A stretch of DNA of 64,000 nt from JBKEBQ01 sp047973225 (GCA_047973225.1 JBKEBQ010000044.1:1-64000), one strand, 5' to 3'; shown: positions 36,236-45,099, counted from the first letter of the stretch. Made by a program: numbers and translations. The notes: generated from the sequence alone by a model not told the origin.

Positions 36236-38003
36236 AACATTTACGATAAAAGAACAGTTTGCGATATTGAAGCGGTTATTTTCCTATATAAGCACGTATA
36301 AACTTTTATTGTTTTTTGTGATCGTCTTGGTTCTTTTAGCAACGATTACGGATGTGATATATCCTTTGATTCTACAAAACATTGTGGATACAGCATTCCC
36401 GAAAGGTGGCGTGCGGTTTGATGTTTTATATTATTTGAGTAGTTTATTTGCGATCGATTTAATACTCAATGCAGGGATTCGCTATGTGCAAGTGTATCAA
36501 TTTAATAATTTGGGATTTCGTTTGGCTAGGGATTTACGAAATGCACTGTATGAAAAGTTACAATCACAAGGGATGCGCTACTTTGATCAAACGCCTGTAG
36601 GCAGCATTGTATCTAGAGTTAGCAATGATAGTGAGGCAATTCAAGATATGATGAATCAAGTGCTTTCTGTGATCATTTCTAGTGTATTATTGATGCTTGG
36701 AATTGCGATCGTTTTGTTGCGATTGAATGTTACTATGGGACTTATTTGTGTAGCATTTTTTCCATTGATGCTGTGGATAATCTTTACATATCAAAAATAT
36801 AGTACAAAGTATTATATGCTTGCAAGACATAAACTTTCACAATTAAATACGCGTTTAGCTGAATCTATATCAGGAATGAGTATTATTCAGATTTTTAATC
36901 AAGAGAAAAGATTTCAAAAAGAATTTGGTGAGACCAATATGGAATATTATGAGTCCAGTATGAAAAACATCCGTTTATCGGGTTTGTTGCTGGGTTCAGC
37001 AATTCATTTTTTAACTTCCTTGTGTTTGGTTTTCATATTTGCATATGCGGGATTTGCGTCATTTGACGGTGTTGTATCAGCAGGTTTGTTGGTGGCTTTT
37101 TTAGAGTATATATATCGTTTCTTTGATCCTATGTTTCAAGTAATGGATCGTTTGGCAATTTATCAGCAGGCTTTGGTTGCCGCCCATCGAGTATTTTACA
37201 TATTGGATCATGCGGAGGTTGCTCCACAACAAACAAAAACTGCAAATCACGTTGTTTCCCATGCAAAAATTGAATTTCGCGATGTGAGTTTTTCTTATGA
37301 TGGTGAAAACAAAGTGTTAAACAATATATCGTTTGTGGTAAATCCTGGAGAAACAGTTGCGCTTGTGGGGCATACGGGAAGTGGGAAAAGTAGTATTATT
37401 AATGTAATGATGCGTTTTTATGAGTTTTTTGAAGGCGATATTTTGATTGATGATGTATCCATTAAAGCGTATCCGCTAGAACATTTAAGAAAAGTGATTG
37501 GCTTGGTATTACAAGACCCATTTCTTTATTATGGAACGATTAATGATAACGTGCGCTTAAAGAATAAGAAAATTAGCGATGATCAAATTCGAAGTGCCTG
37601 TGAATTTGTGCAGGCAGATACGTTCATTGAGCAATTGAGTGGAAGGTATGATCACAAAGTGATAGAACGTGGGGCATCTTTTTCTACTGGGCAAAAGCAG
37701 CTGTTGGCATTTGCGCGAACGATTGTGACAAACCCTAAGATATTAATTTTAGATGAAGCAACTGCCAATATTGATACAGAAACAGAAGTTTTAATTCAAG
37801 AAGGATTGGCAAAGATTCGTGAAGGACGCACGACGATTGCCATTGCGCATCGATTATCCACGATCAAAGATGCTAATCAAATTTTAGTGTTGGATAAAGG
37901 ATCTATTGTTGAACATGGGACACATGATCAATTGATTCGTAAAAAAGGAATATACTTTGCGATGTATGAGATGCAACAAAGTGAAAAAAAAATCATTATG
38001 TAA
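36210..38003 (+). CDS. Heterodimeric ABC multidrug exporter, BmrD-like subunit
   Basis: A 597-residue half-transporter, six membrane spans (about 30-330) and an ATPase domain. Walker A GHTGSGKSS (about 386-394), Walker B ILILDEATANID with a normal catalytic Glu, but the signature is SFSTGQKQ instead of LSGGQ. Canonical Glu here plus altered signature is complementary to the degenerate partner, so one ATP site is active and one is not. The ATG at 36210 follows GAGGGGG; the ATG at 36216 is also possible. Confidence 0.9.
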   Translation: MRMEAETVKTFTIKEQFAILKRLFSYISTYKLLLFFVIVLVLLATITDVIYPLILQNIVDTAFPKGGVRFDVLYYLSSLFAIDLILNAGIRYVQVYQFNNLGFRLARDLRNALYEKLQSQGMRYFDQTPVGSIVSRVSNDSEAIQDMMNQVLSVIISSVLLMLGIAIVLLRLNVTMGLICVAFFPLMLWIIFTYQKYSTKYYMLARHKLSQLNTRLAESISGMSIIQIFNQEKRFQKEFGETNMEYYESSMKNIRLSGLLLGSAIHFLTSLCLVFIFAYAGFASFDGVVSAGLLVAFLEYIYRFFDPMFQVMDRLAIYQQALVAAHRVFYILDHAEVAPQQTKTANHVVSHAKIEFRDVSFSYDGENKVLNNISFVVNPGETVALVGHTGSGKSSIINVMMRFYEFFEGDILIDDVSIKAYPLEHLRKVIGLVLQDPFLYYGTINDNVRLKNKKISDDQIRSACEFVQADTFIEQLSGRYDHKVIERGASFSTGQKQLLAFARTIVTNPKILILDEATANIDTETEVLIQEGLAKIREGRTTIAIAHRLSTIKDANQILVLDKGSIVEHGTHDQLIRKKGIYFAMYEMQQSEKKIIM

Positions 38004-38065
38004 TCTATGGTTACTTTTTCCTTTTTAGCGTTTACATTTGTTAGTGTTTTCATTAAGATAAAAGT

Positions 38066-40093
38066 ATGAACTATAATGAATTAGAAGAACGCTCAAGAAA
38101 TTTAGTGAAAAAATTATTAGATGCTAATGTTTATCTTCAAGTGCAAGGTATTGCCGATACTTATGGAATTTCAAAACGAAGTGTATATTATGATGTATAT
38201 AAAATTAATGAGTTTTTAAATTATCATAAGATTGATAATATTGCCATTGAAAGAGGAAAAGGATTATATTTAAGTGATAAACAAAAAGCGCAATTGGATA
38301 GACTGATTCATAAAGCAGCAAGTCCTATACAGACCTTGTTTACGCCTCAGACACGGTTCAAAATTCTAATTTGTTCAATTATCAACAAATACAGTGCACT
38401 TCATATTGAAGATTTTATGAATTTATGTGCCGTTTCTCGAAATACTATTATTAAAGATTTAAAGGTAGTGGCAAAACGCATGGATGCACTAGATTTGAAA
38501 TTGATTTATGAACATAAAGTAGGATACTTTGTGAAGGGCGATATGATTCGAATTCGTGCCGTTTATTTTTTTTATTTTTCACAATTGTCGAAGAAATATC
38601 GCTTTGATAGTTATACAATTGCCCAACGTGTGAAAGTATATGAGGCTTTAAATAAATTACAAAGAATAGAGAAGGAGTTACAAACGCGCTATGCGGAAGA
38701 TTCATTGTTTACGCTGGCTAATTTATTGCCTTCTCTGGAGAATAGTGAAAAAGTTCTGCCTTTTTCTCATTTAGAAAAACGAAAAATAAAAAAAAGTAAA
38801 GAATATAGTTTAGTACACAAATATTTCCCTTTATTTATTGAAGATGAAAAAGTATATGTAACACTACATTTGTTGGGGACACGTTTAGAAATGATACAAC
38901 AGGATGTGCAATTACCCAAAAACAATGCGGAAGCGAGTCGTTTGAGTTGCTTATTAATTGAAGAGTTCACAAGGATTGCGTGTGTTGAGTTCGATCATAT
39001 TGAAAAACTAAAAGAAGCACTATATGCGCATTTACAAGCATCTTTGTATCGTTATCGCTATGGTATCCAGTTAGGGAATCCTTTGGTTGATGATATTCGA
39101 AACCAATATCCTGATTTGTTTGAAATCACAAAAAAGGCAAGTGCAGTGATTCGTAAAGAAATCGCTTTGCCAATTTCAGATAATGAAATCGCCTATTTAA
39201 CACTTCATTTTGGAGCATTTTTAACAGTACAACAAAATACGCAAGACATGAATATTTTAATTGTTTGTCCGAATGGAATTTCAACAGGCAATATGCTGCG
39301 AGGTGAAGTTATGTCGTTGGTAACAAATGCCACAAAAATTACCGTTGTAGCTGCTGATCAATATCGCACTTTGAAAAACCATTATACGGTAACTATTAGT
39401 ACGATGTTTTTAGAAAAAAGTGAAAAAAATATTGTTGTGAATCCGATTTTGAGTGATGCAGATCGAATTTCTATTTTAAAGAAGTGTTTGGTACAAGAAA
39501 CAACACTTAAAATTTCGAGTATCGAAATTTTAAATATTGTTCGTCCATATGTTAAAGTGGAAGATATTGAAAAAATAGAGGAAGCACTTCGTCGCTACAT
39601 TAAAGGTGTAGAGCACTCTCAAATTAACCCGCTGATGGAAAATCCGCGAGGGTTATTGCATTATCTTATGCCATCTCATGTACAAGTAACACAAGAAAAA
39701 ATGCAATGGGAAACGGCGTTACAGATGGCGTCAATACCGCTTTTAAAAACCGAAAGTATTGAAAAAAGATATGTCGATGAAATGATTCATCAAACAAAAA
39801 ATATGGGGACATATATGTTTATTAGTGAAGATGTTATGTTGGCACACGCCAAAAGTGAGGATGGCGCACGAAAGGTGGATATAAGTTTAACTTTATTTCA
39901 CCATCCACCCATATTTGAAAATCATAAAAAAGCTAGAATTATACTTGTTTTATCAGCTACAGATAAAGTAAAACATCTAAAGATTTTAAGTGATATCATG
40001 CAAATTTTTAGTGATAAAAATGCAATAAAAGTGATGAAGCGGTGCGATACGAAACAAGAAGTGTTGCAATATTTGCATATAAAACTTTCTTAG
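38066..40093 (+). CDS. PRD-domain transcriptional regulator of the BglG/LicR type
   Basis: A 675-residue PTS-controlled regulator. In order: two N-terminal helix-turn-helix segments (about 10-60 and 85-135), two PTS regulation domains (about 185-395; the second ends ISDNEIAYLTLHFGAFL with a conserved His), an EIIB-like domain (NILIVCPNGISTGNM, about 397-411) and a C-terminal EIIA domain (about 530-675) with LAHAKSEDGARKV. This layout is that of DNA-binding activators such as LicR/MtlR rather than the short RNA-binding BglG. The ascorbate-family PTS 3 kb downstream is its likely target (inference). No clear ribosome-binding site precedes the ATG. Confidence 0.88.
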   Translation: MNYNELEERSRNLVKKLLDANVYLQVQGIADTYGISKRSVYYDVYKINEFLNYHKIDNIAIERGKGLYLSDKQKAQLDRLIHKAASPIQTLFTPQTRFKILICSIINKYSALHIEDFMNLCAVSRNTIIKDLKVVAKRMDALDLKLIYEHKVGYFVKGDMIRIRAVYFFYFSQLSKKYRFDSYTIAQRVKVYEALNKLQRIEKELQTRYAEDSLFTLANLLPSLENSEKVLPFSHLEKRKIKKSKEYSLVHKYFPLFIEDEKVYVTLHLLGTRLEMIQQDVQLPKNNAEASRLSCLLIEEFTRIACVEFDHIEKLKEALYAHLQASLYRYRYGIQLGNPLVDDIRNQYPDLFEITKKASAVIRKEIALPISDNEIAYLTLHFGAFLTVQQNTQDMNILIVCPNGISTGNMLRGEVMSLVTNATKITVVAADQYRTLKNHYTVTISTMFLEKSEKNIVVNPILSDADRISILKKCLVQETTLKISSIEILNIVRPYVKVEDIEKIEEALRRYIKGVEHSQINPLMENPRGLLHYLMPSHVQVTQEKMQWETALQMASIPLLKTESIEKRYVDEMIHQTKNMGTYMFISEDVMLAHAKSEDGARKVDISLTLFHHPPIFENHKKARIILVLSATDKVKHLKILSDIMQIFSDKNAIKVMKRCDTKQEVLQYLHIKLS

Positions 40094-40152
40094 TATCCAA
40101 TGCTTGCACAGGAGGTTGCATCGGTTTGTACTTTTCATAAAATATAAAAAAT

Positions 40153-40161
40153 TGATATAAT
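40153..40161 (+). promoter_or_regulatory. Extended -10 promoter of deoC
   Basis: TGATATAAT stands 18 bases before the deoC start; GGAGG follows. Confidence 0.6.
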
Positions 40162-40179
40162 ACTTACATGGAGGTTAAC

Positions 40180-40842
40180 ATGGAAATAAATAAATTAATT
40201 GATCATACATTATTAAAAGCAGACGCGATGCAAAAGCAAATGCAGACACTGTGTGAAGAAGCAAAAAGGTATGAATTTTTTAGCGTTTGTGTGAATTCGT
40301 ATTGGGTTGCATATTGTGTGCAACAATTACTTGGCAGTAGTGTAAAGGTGTGTAGTGTTGTTGGATTTCCACTAGGTGCTATGAGTACTAAAGCAAAGGC
40401 ATATGAATGTGCTTGCGCAATTGATGATGGTGCTAGTGAAATAGATATGGTGATGAATATTGGTGCATTAAAAGCAGGGCATTATGATGTTGTTGTAAAC
40501 GATATCAAAGCAGTTGTGGATGCAGCTAGAGGAAACATTGTGAAGGTAATTATTGAAACCTGTTTGTTAAGCGATGATGAAATTATCAAAGCCAGTGCAT
40601 TATGCTTAAAGGCAAAAGCACATTTTGTTAAGACGAGTACAGGTTTCAATAGCGCAGGTGCAAATCCTCGTGTCGTACAACTGATGAGCGATAGTGTGAA
40701 GGGTAAGGCACTGATCAAGGCAGCTGGCGGAGTTCGTTCTATTGAAGATTTAGAAGAGATGTTAGCAAGTGGAGCGAGTCGCATTGGCACTAGTAGTGGT
40801 GTTAAATTAATGCAAGGTGATAAGGCAGAGGGGAGTTATTAG
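40180..40842 (+). CDS. deoC: Deoxyribose-phosphate aldolase
   Basis: A 220-residue class I aldolase that splits 2-deoxyribose 5-phosphate into acetaldehyde and glyceraldehyde 3-phosphate. The Schiff-base lysine is K151 in FVKTSTGF, with the proton-relay K180 in IKAAGGVRS and D89 in EIDMVMN. The ATG at 40180 is preceded by GGAGG; the ATG at 40168 would put that site inside the gene. It appears as a single gene, without the phosphorylase and phosphopentomutase genes that often accompany it. The acetaldehyde could feed AdhE. Confidence 0.94.
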   Translation: MEINKLIDHTLLKADAMQKQMQTLCEEAKRYEFFSVCVNSYWVAYCVQQLLGSSVKVCSVVGFPLGAMSTKAKAYECACAIDDGASEIDMVMNIGALKAGHYDVVVNDIKAVVDAARGNIVKVIIETCLLSDDEIIKASALCLKAKAHFVKTSTGFNSAGANPRVVQLMSDSVKGKALIKAAGGVRSIEDLEEMLASGASRIGTSSGVKLMQGDKAEGSY

Positions 40843-40845
40843 CAA

Positions 40846-40905
40846 ACAAATAGCAATCAAATAAGGTTGCCGTTACAAATAGCAACCAAATAAAGTTGCT
40901 ATTTG
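40846..40905 (+). promoter_or_regulatory. Tandem operator with an 11-base inverted repeat upstream of satD
   Basis: Two 25-base direct repeats (40846-40870 and 40875-40899) agree at 23 positions and are spaced 29 bases start to start. The second is part of a perfect inverted repeat, CAAATAGCAAC and GTTGCTATTTG (40876-40886 and 40895-40905, 8-base spacer). The right arm contains the -35 box of the satD promoter, so a bound protein would block RNA polymerase. Confidence 0.75.
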
Positions 40906-40924
40906 TATGGTTCTCAACTATAAT
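40896..40924 (+). promoter_or_regulatory. satD promoter
   Basis: TTGCTA, a 17-base spacer and a perfect TATAAT. The -35 box lies in the operator palindrome. Confidence 0.8.
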
Positions 40925-40944
40925 TAGAATCAAGAGGTGGAAAA

Positions 40945-41811
40945 ATGAATCAACGAACAGTGCTAATTGCAGATATTATTCAGTCGAGAAAGTCAGAAGA
41001 CCGCTATGCTATCCAGAAAAAGATGGTGTTAATTATTGGCTTTCTTAATAAATCCTATGAAAATAACTTAGTAAGAAAAGTCGAAATTTCATCAGGTGAT
41101 TCATTTCAAGGATTATTCGATAACCCCGGCTCTGCCTTTTTGTACATTAGAATGGCGCAAATGTTATTATATCCTACAAAAATACGAGCAGGAATAGGCG
41201 TTGGTACTTTAGATTATATGGACAAAAATTTTGGCACAAATCTACTTGATGGAGAAGCCTATCATAACGCTAAAACGGCTATTGATGCGATTAGTTCTAC
41301 ACGTAAAGAAGCGGTGTTTTTGTATATAAAAAACTCAAATCTAGTTCTTCTTGATGCTATCAATGTCATGTTCAATATGTATTATAAACTTAGACAAATA
41401 TTTAGAGCGAATTCATTGAGCATATCTCTTGTCAATGAGTTGTTAAATCCGATGTCAGTAGATGGTGAAATTAATTATCTAGATAATATTAACGATTTAG
41501 AAATCGATTTAATAAGTGAAATTATTCAAAATTCATCTAAACATAGACGTGAGAATAGTGAGAAAATCACCAATAATTTGTCTAGCTTGTCGATGAATAA
41601 AACTGAACCATTTATAATACTAAAATCTTATATTCACGAAAGGAAAAATATTAGTAGTTCTGACTTTGTGTTAAGAGGAATTCAAGATAATGTCGCAAAT
41701 GTAATTGGAACTTCTCGACAAAACGTTCAAAAATATTATGCAAAAGGTGTAGCGGATGAGCGGGCATATACTGCATCTTTGGTCAATTGTATGAATGAGG
41801 TAATGAAATGA
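40945..41811 (+). CDS. SatD-family protein, cyclase-like domain plus HTH
   Basis: A 288-residue SatD-family protein (named after the Streptococcus mutans sat locus). The first 130 residues read like a class III nucleotide cyclase: VLIADII (D10), SSGDSFQGLF (D52), RAGIGVGTLDY (81-91) and GEAYHNAKTAID (103-114). Both metal-binding aspartates are kept, but the asparagine and arginine of the cyclase N-x-A-x-R motif are not evident. Near the C-terminus, VANVIGTSRQNVQKYYAKG (about 250-268) is a helix-turn-helix. Autoregulation through the upstream operator is inferred. GAGGTGG precedes the ATG; the last 4 bases overlap the DUF3307 gene. Confidence 0.82.
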   Translation: MNQRTVLIADIIQSRKSEDRYAIQKKMVLIIGFLNKSYENNLVRKVEISSGDSFQGLFDNPGSAFLYIRMAQMLLYPTKIRAGIGVGTLDYMDKNFGTNLLDGEAYHNAKTAIDAISSTRKEAVFLYIKNSNLVLLDAINVMFNMYYKLRQIFRANSLSISLVNELLNPMSVDGEINYLDNINDLEIDLISEIIQNSSKHRRENSEKITNNLSSLSMNKTEPFIILKSYIHERKNISSSDFVLRGIQDNVANVIGTSRQNVQKYYAKGVADERAYTASLVNCMNEVMK

Positions 41812-42503
41812 ATTTGATACTAGCAATGTTGCTTGCTCATTCTTTAGGTGATTTTTATTTTCAGACAAATAGAATGGCTAGTAAAAAGGAAAAATATATA
41901 GTTGGCCATATCATAATTTATACAGCGACCATAATGATGATTTATTGGCTTATGACAAGGTCAAAAGATGTAGTAGTTTTGGGTATATTAGTTTTAATTT
42001 CACATTTTCTAATAGATTGGCTTAATTTGTATATTAGTAAGAAAAATCTAAATATTTCCTTACTAATATTTATCTTAGATCAAATACTTCACGTGGCTGT
42101 TTTGATTAGTTTTCTTATTATGTATGACGGTATCGTAGTGATCAAAGAACAAGTCAACCACATTCTTTTGTTCATTACAATTATTTTATACTTAATAATG
42201 CCATCAAGTATTTTGATTGATAAGGTTCTTTGCACTGTTGATAAAGATCCATCTTTGAAAAGATTTCTTCTAGATGAAGGTACTGTTATAGGAATTCTGG
42301 AGAGGATGCTGATTTTAGTAATGGGAATATCTGGATCAATAAACGGAATCGGTTTTTTAATTGCTGCAAAAACAATGGTAAGATATGGTCAATTTGATGA
42401 TCAAGGAAAAAACAATAATTTTCGTTCGAAATATCTTATTGGAACACTATTAAGTGTACTTTTAGGTTTTCTTCTTTATGTATGTTTTGATTGGATAAAA
42501 TAA
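41808..42503 (+). CDS. DUF3307 membrane protein, partner of SatD
   Basis: A 231-residue membrane protein of the DUF3307 family. Six or so spans are likely, near 1-17, 29-47, 53-70, 78-105, 115-135, 155-180 and 205-225. The N-terminal LLAHSLGDFYFQTNRMA and later HFLIDWLN carry the conserved polar residues (His, Asp, Gln) of the family, possibly a catalytic or metal site inside the membrane. It is coupled to satD by an ATGA overlap. SatD and DUF3307 genes often occur together, so a common system is likely; the role is unknown. Confidence 0.8.
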   Translation: MNLILAMLLAHSLGDFYFQTNRMASKKEKYIVGHIIIYTATIMMIYWLMTRSKDVVVLGILVLISHFLIDWLNLYISKKNLNISLLIFILDQILHVAVLISFLIMYDGIVVIKEQVNHILLFITIILYLIMPSSILIDKVLCTVDKDPSLKRFLLDEGTVIGILERMLILVMGISGSINGIGFLIAAKTMVRYGQFDDQGKNNNFRSKYLIGTLLSVLLGFLLYVCFDWIK

Positions 42504-42507
42504 ATAT

Positions 42508-42685
42508 GGAAACACCAAGGACGTACTCTGTCATCACACTATCTTTTAAAGCCCATACAGCCGGTGTCTCCTTGATAGGAGGGATGAAAATAAAAGAAGG
42601 ATATTCACTATCTATAGGCTATTGATGAATCAGAGATATGAAAAGCGTGTAAACTAGAAAAGCTATATGGTTTGCGCGTTTTTTT
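42508..42685 (+). ncRNA. Candidate structured RNA with terminator
   Basis: Within the 646-base gap between the DUF3307 and PTS IIA genes. GGAAACACC (42508-42516) can pair with GGTGTCTCC (42563-42571), 8 of 9. The right arm can instead pair with GGAGGGA (42578-42584). A 12-base stem with a T-run follows at 42645-42685. This is riboswitch-like or sRNA-like, but no known class is recognised. No clear own promoter is seen, so it may be the 3' leader of the satD transcript. Confidence 0.35.
42645..42685 (+). terminator. Rho-independent terminator downstream of DUF3307
   Basis: GCGTGTAAACTA pairs with TGGTTTGCGCGT using four G-T pairs, followed by a run of seven T. Confidence 0.65.
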
Positions 42686-43149
42686 ATATTCTTTTGTATT
42701 AATCGCTTAAAGTTTTGATTTTTAAAGTCGCTCGGATTTGTTTAAAAAATAACATTGTTAGAGATAATTGCATCTTCAATGAGTTCCAATAGGGTTGGTT
42801 TATTTTTAACCTCATTCATAATGAGAAGAAATCTTGATGTGAAGAAGTTAAACAAAAGGTGCATTTCAAAAGAATGGGACTTGTATAAACTGCGATATCT
42901 TATAGTGTATACGCAGATTTATTTCTAGTTTAGCATTTCATGCAGTGCTAGCTTTTTTGCTTTAAGGTGTATGAGATCGTTTCTATATAACATGCTTATA
43001 CAAGAGGTATTATGAAAGAATAGGTGCATCATTTTTGCTACGAGGTTGTTCCACAACCTATGCAGTGATTGCACAGACGATTGAAATAAGTTGGACTTCT
43101 AGAGAGTGAAAATAACGTTTACAATGAAAACAGTTAACAAGGAGTGATT
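42686..43149. other. Gap without recognisable gene
   Basis: The stretch holds small hairpins only: TAGCA/TGCTA with a T-run at 42931-42957, and a perfect AGGTTGT-TCC-ACAACCT at 43043-43059. A 25-codon minus-strand frame at 42742-42819 looks like a relic. Just before the PTS gene is TACAAT (43120-43125) with no good -35 box at the proper distance, as expected for an activator-dependent promoter. Confidence 0.5.
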
Positions 43150-43599
43150 ATGAAAGATTTATTACAAGAAAAAAATGTGCAAATCGTAGACTCTGTTAAA
43201 GATTGGGTGGAAGCTATTCATATAGCCGTGTCACCTCTTGTTAGTGAAGGTTATGTTGAGCGACGATACATTGATGGAATTATCGAAAATACGTATCAGT
43301 TTGGGCCCTATTATGTATTGTGTGAAAATTTAGCGCTTTTGCACGCCCGTCCAGAACAAGGTGTAATTTCTAGACAAGTGGCAATCACGCTATTGAGAAA
43401 CCCCATCAAGTTTAAAGAAGATGGATGTGATGTTTGTTTGTTGCTTACCCTTGCAGCAAGTGATTCGCAATCCCATCTTGAAGTTATGAAAGCAATTGCG
43501 ACTATTTTTTCAGATTCGAATCGCGTTCAACAATTGATACATGCGAAAAGTTCAACGGATATATATAAGCAATTTATGGAGGCGGGTGAACACGCATAA
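43150..43599 (+). CDS. PTS EIIA component (ascorbate/mannitol-type)
   Basis: A 149-residue EIIA of the mannitol/fructose/ascorbate superfamily that passes phosphate from HPr to EIIB. The active-site His lies in LLHARPEQG (about 63-71). It resembles the C-terminal EIIA domain of the regulator at 38066. AAGGAG precedes the ATG at 43150. It is the first gene of the operon IIA-IIC-IIB-transketolase, which suggests an UlaC-like role, although no ascorbate lactonase or later ula enzymes are present. Confidence 0.88.
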   Translation: MKDLLQEKNVQIVDSVKDWVEAIHIAVSPLVSEGYVERRYIDGIIENTYQFGPYYVLCENLALLHARPEQGVISRQVAITLLRNPIKFKEDGCDVCLLLTLAASDSQSHLEVMKAIATIFSDSNRVQQLIHAKSSTDIYKQFMEAGEHA

Positions 43600-43627
43600 A
43601 ACGATAAAGTTATAAGGAGGAGAAAAG

Positions 43628-45034
43628 ATGATAGATTTTATTGTAAATATTTTGTCTACACCGGCGATCTTAGTTGGTTTGATGGCTTTATTAGGGTTGA
43701 TTTTACAAAGAAAGCCAGTGGAAAGCGTAGTAAAGGGGACGGTAAAAACGATTGTTGGTTTTTTGGTGTTGAGTGCTGGAGCTGCGTTTTTACAAACAGG
43801 TTCCTTGAATGCCTTTGGTGCATTATTTAATTATGCATTTAATGTACAAGGTGTAGTTCCCAATAATGAAGCGATTGTCGGTTTGGCTTTGAGTGATTTT
43901 GCTTCGCAAACAGCGTATATTATGTGCCTTGGAATGATTGCGAATATTGTAATGGCAAGATTTTCACGCATGAATTATATTTTCTTGACAGGACACCATA
44001 CATTGTATATGGCTTGTATGCTGGCTGTTATTCTAAATGTTGGGGGGCTAGAAGGCGCACAGTTGATTATTTCTGGAGGACTTGTGTTAGGACTTATCAT
44101 GGTTGTATCTCCCGCTATTTGTCAACCAACGATGCGTAAAATCGTGCAAAACGAAGATATCGCTTTTGGTCATTTTGGTGGTTTTGGATATTGGTTTTCA
44201 GCACAGATTGGTAAAATGTTTAAAGGTGGAAAATCAAGTGAAGAGATAAATTTTCCTAAACGAATTTCATTCTTGCGTGATACGACAGTGGCGATTGGTT
44301 TAACGATGGTAGTATTCTTTGTCGTTATTACTGGCGTGGCAGTCATGAATGGGGTTATGAATCATCCTGAACTTGCAGAAACAACGCCTGAATTGGCAGG
44401 CTTATTAGGACTGAGTGGTGATACCAAAGTACATTGGCTTGTATGGGCAATCACGAGTGGCTTAAGTTTTGCGGGAGGGGTATATATTATTCTTTCTGGA
44501 GTCCGCTTAATTTTAGGAGAAATTGTTCCGGCATTTAAAGGGATTGCGGAAAAACTTGTACCTAATGCAAAACCCGCACTGGATTGTCCGGTTGTCTTCC
44601 CCTATGCCCCAAATGCTGTGTTGATTGGATTTCTAGTTTCATTTCTAGGAGGTATTGTTGGTTTGTTTGTGTTGGGTTATATCAATAGTGCTTTCTTCAG
44701 TGTTGCGCTTATTTTACCAGGAGTCATTCCTCACTTTTTCTGTGGAGCGACAGCAGGGGTATTTGGTAATGCTGAAGGTGGATTAAAGGGCTGTGTAGTA
44801 GGGTCCTTCTTACACGGATTATTGATTACCTTTCTACCTGCGATTTGTATGCCCGTTATGGGAGCACTAAATTTTGCGGGAACAACCTTCTCTGATGCTG
44901 ACTTTTCACTGGTTGGCATTGGACTGGGAAACATTGCCCAATATGTGCAAGGAAGTGCGTTAATGATGGTGTGTATAGGATTGTTTTTACTACCGATTAT
45001 CTACAATGTTATTGCACCAAAAAGAAAAAAATAA
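43628..45034 (+). CDS. PTS EIIC component, ascorbate family (UlaA-like)
   Basis: A 468-residue membrane permease of the ascorbate-galactitol PTS superfamily, about 11 spans. Family-like stretches are GFLVLSAGAAFLQTG (about 42-56), FLTGHHTLYMACML (about 118-131) and GNAEGGLKGCVVGSFLHG (about 381-398). It transports and, with IIA and IIB, phosphorylates its sugar. The true substrate need not be ascorbate; a neighbouring transketolase pair suggests a pentose, pentitol or related acid (inference). AAGGAGGAG precedes the start. Confidence 0.88.
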   Translation: MIDFIVNILSTPAILVGLMALLGLILQRKPVESVVKGTVKTIVGFLVLSAGAAFLQTGSLNAFGALFNYAFNVQGVVPNNEAIVGLALSDFASQTAYIMCLGMIANIVMARFSRMNYIFLTGHHTLYMACMLAVILNVGGLEGAQLIISGGLVLGLIMVVSPAICQPTMRKIVQNEDIAFGHFGGFGYWFSAQIGKMFKGGKSSEEINFPKRISFLRDTTVAIGLTMVVFFVVITGVAVMNGVMNHPELAETTPELAGLLGLSGDTKVHWLVWAITSGLSFAGGVYIILSGVRLILGEIVPAFKGIAEKLVPNAKPALDCPVVFPYAPNAVLIGFLVSFLGGIVGLFVLGYINSAFFSVALILPGVIPHFFCGATAGVFGNAEGGLKGCVVGSFLHGLLITFLPAICMPVMGALNFAGTTFSDADFSLVGIGLGNIAQYVQGSALMMVCIGLFLLPIIYNVIAPKRKK

Positions 45035-45041
45035 AAGCATC

Positions 45042-45073
45042 GAAATAAGGGGATAGGTGTATCCTCTTATTTC
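45042..45073 (+). promoter_or_regulatory. Stable intercistronic hairpin
   Basis: A 14-base arm, GAAATAAGGGGATA, pairs with TATCCTCTTATTTC (13 of 14) around GGTG. It lies between the IIC and IIB genes and has no T-run, suggesting an mRNA stability or processing element rather than a terminator. Confidence 0.6.
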
Positions 45074-45099
45074 ACATAAAAATAAAAGGAGAAATACTT

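Noticed and set aside
38004..38030. Terminator after the ABC exporter (GTAAT/GTTAC, T5)
   Set aside because: A five-base stem with a wobble pair is too weak to call.
40846..40905. CRISPR-like array of two repeats before satD
   Set aside because: Only two copies with a four-base gap, inverted-repeat arms, and a -35 box inside; an operator explains it better.
42506..42625. 39-codon frame starting ATG right after the DUF3307 stop
   Set aside because: No ribosome-binding site, and the same bases form the candidate RNA stem. A composition-driven open frame is more likely.
42742..42819. 25-codon minus-strand frame (MNEVKNKPTLLELIEDAI)
   Set aside because: Too short, no ribosome-binding site, and the similarity continues in another frame. 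At most a gene relic.
43111..43125. cre-like sequence AACGTTTACAAT before the PTS operon, similar to AGCGTTTACATT near 38027
   Set aside because: The left half lacks the TGNAA part of the cre consensus. The shared CGTTTACA word is too short to claim a common operator.
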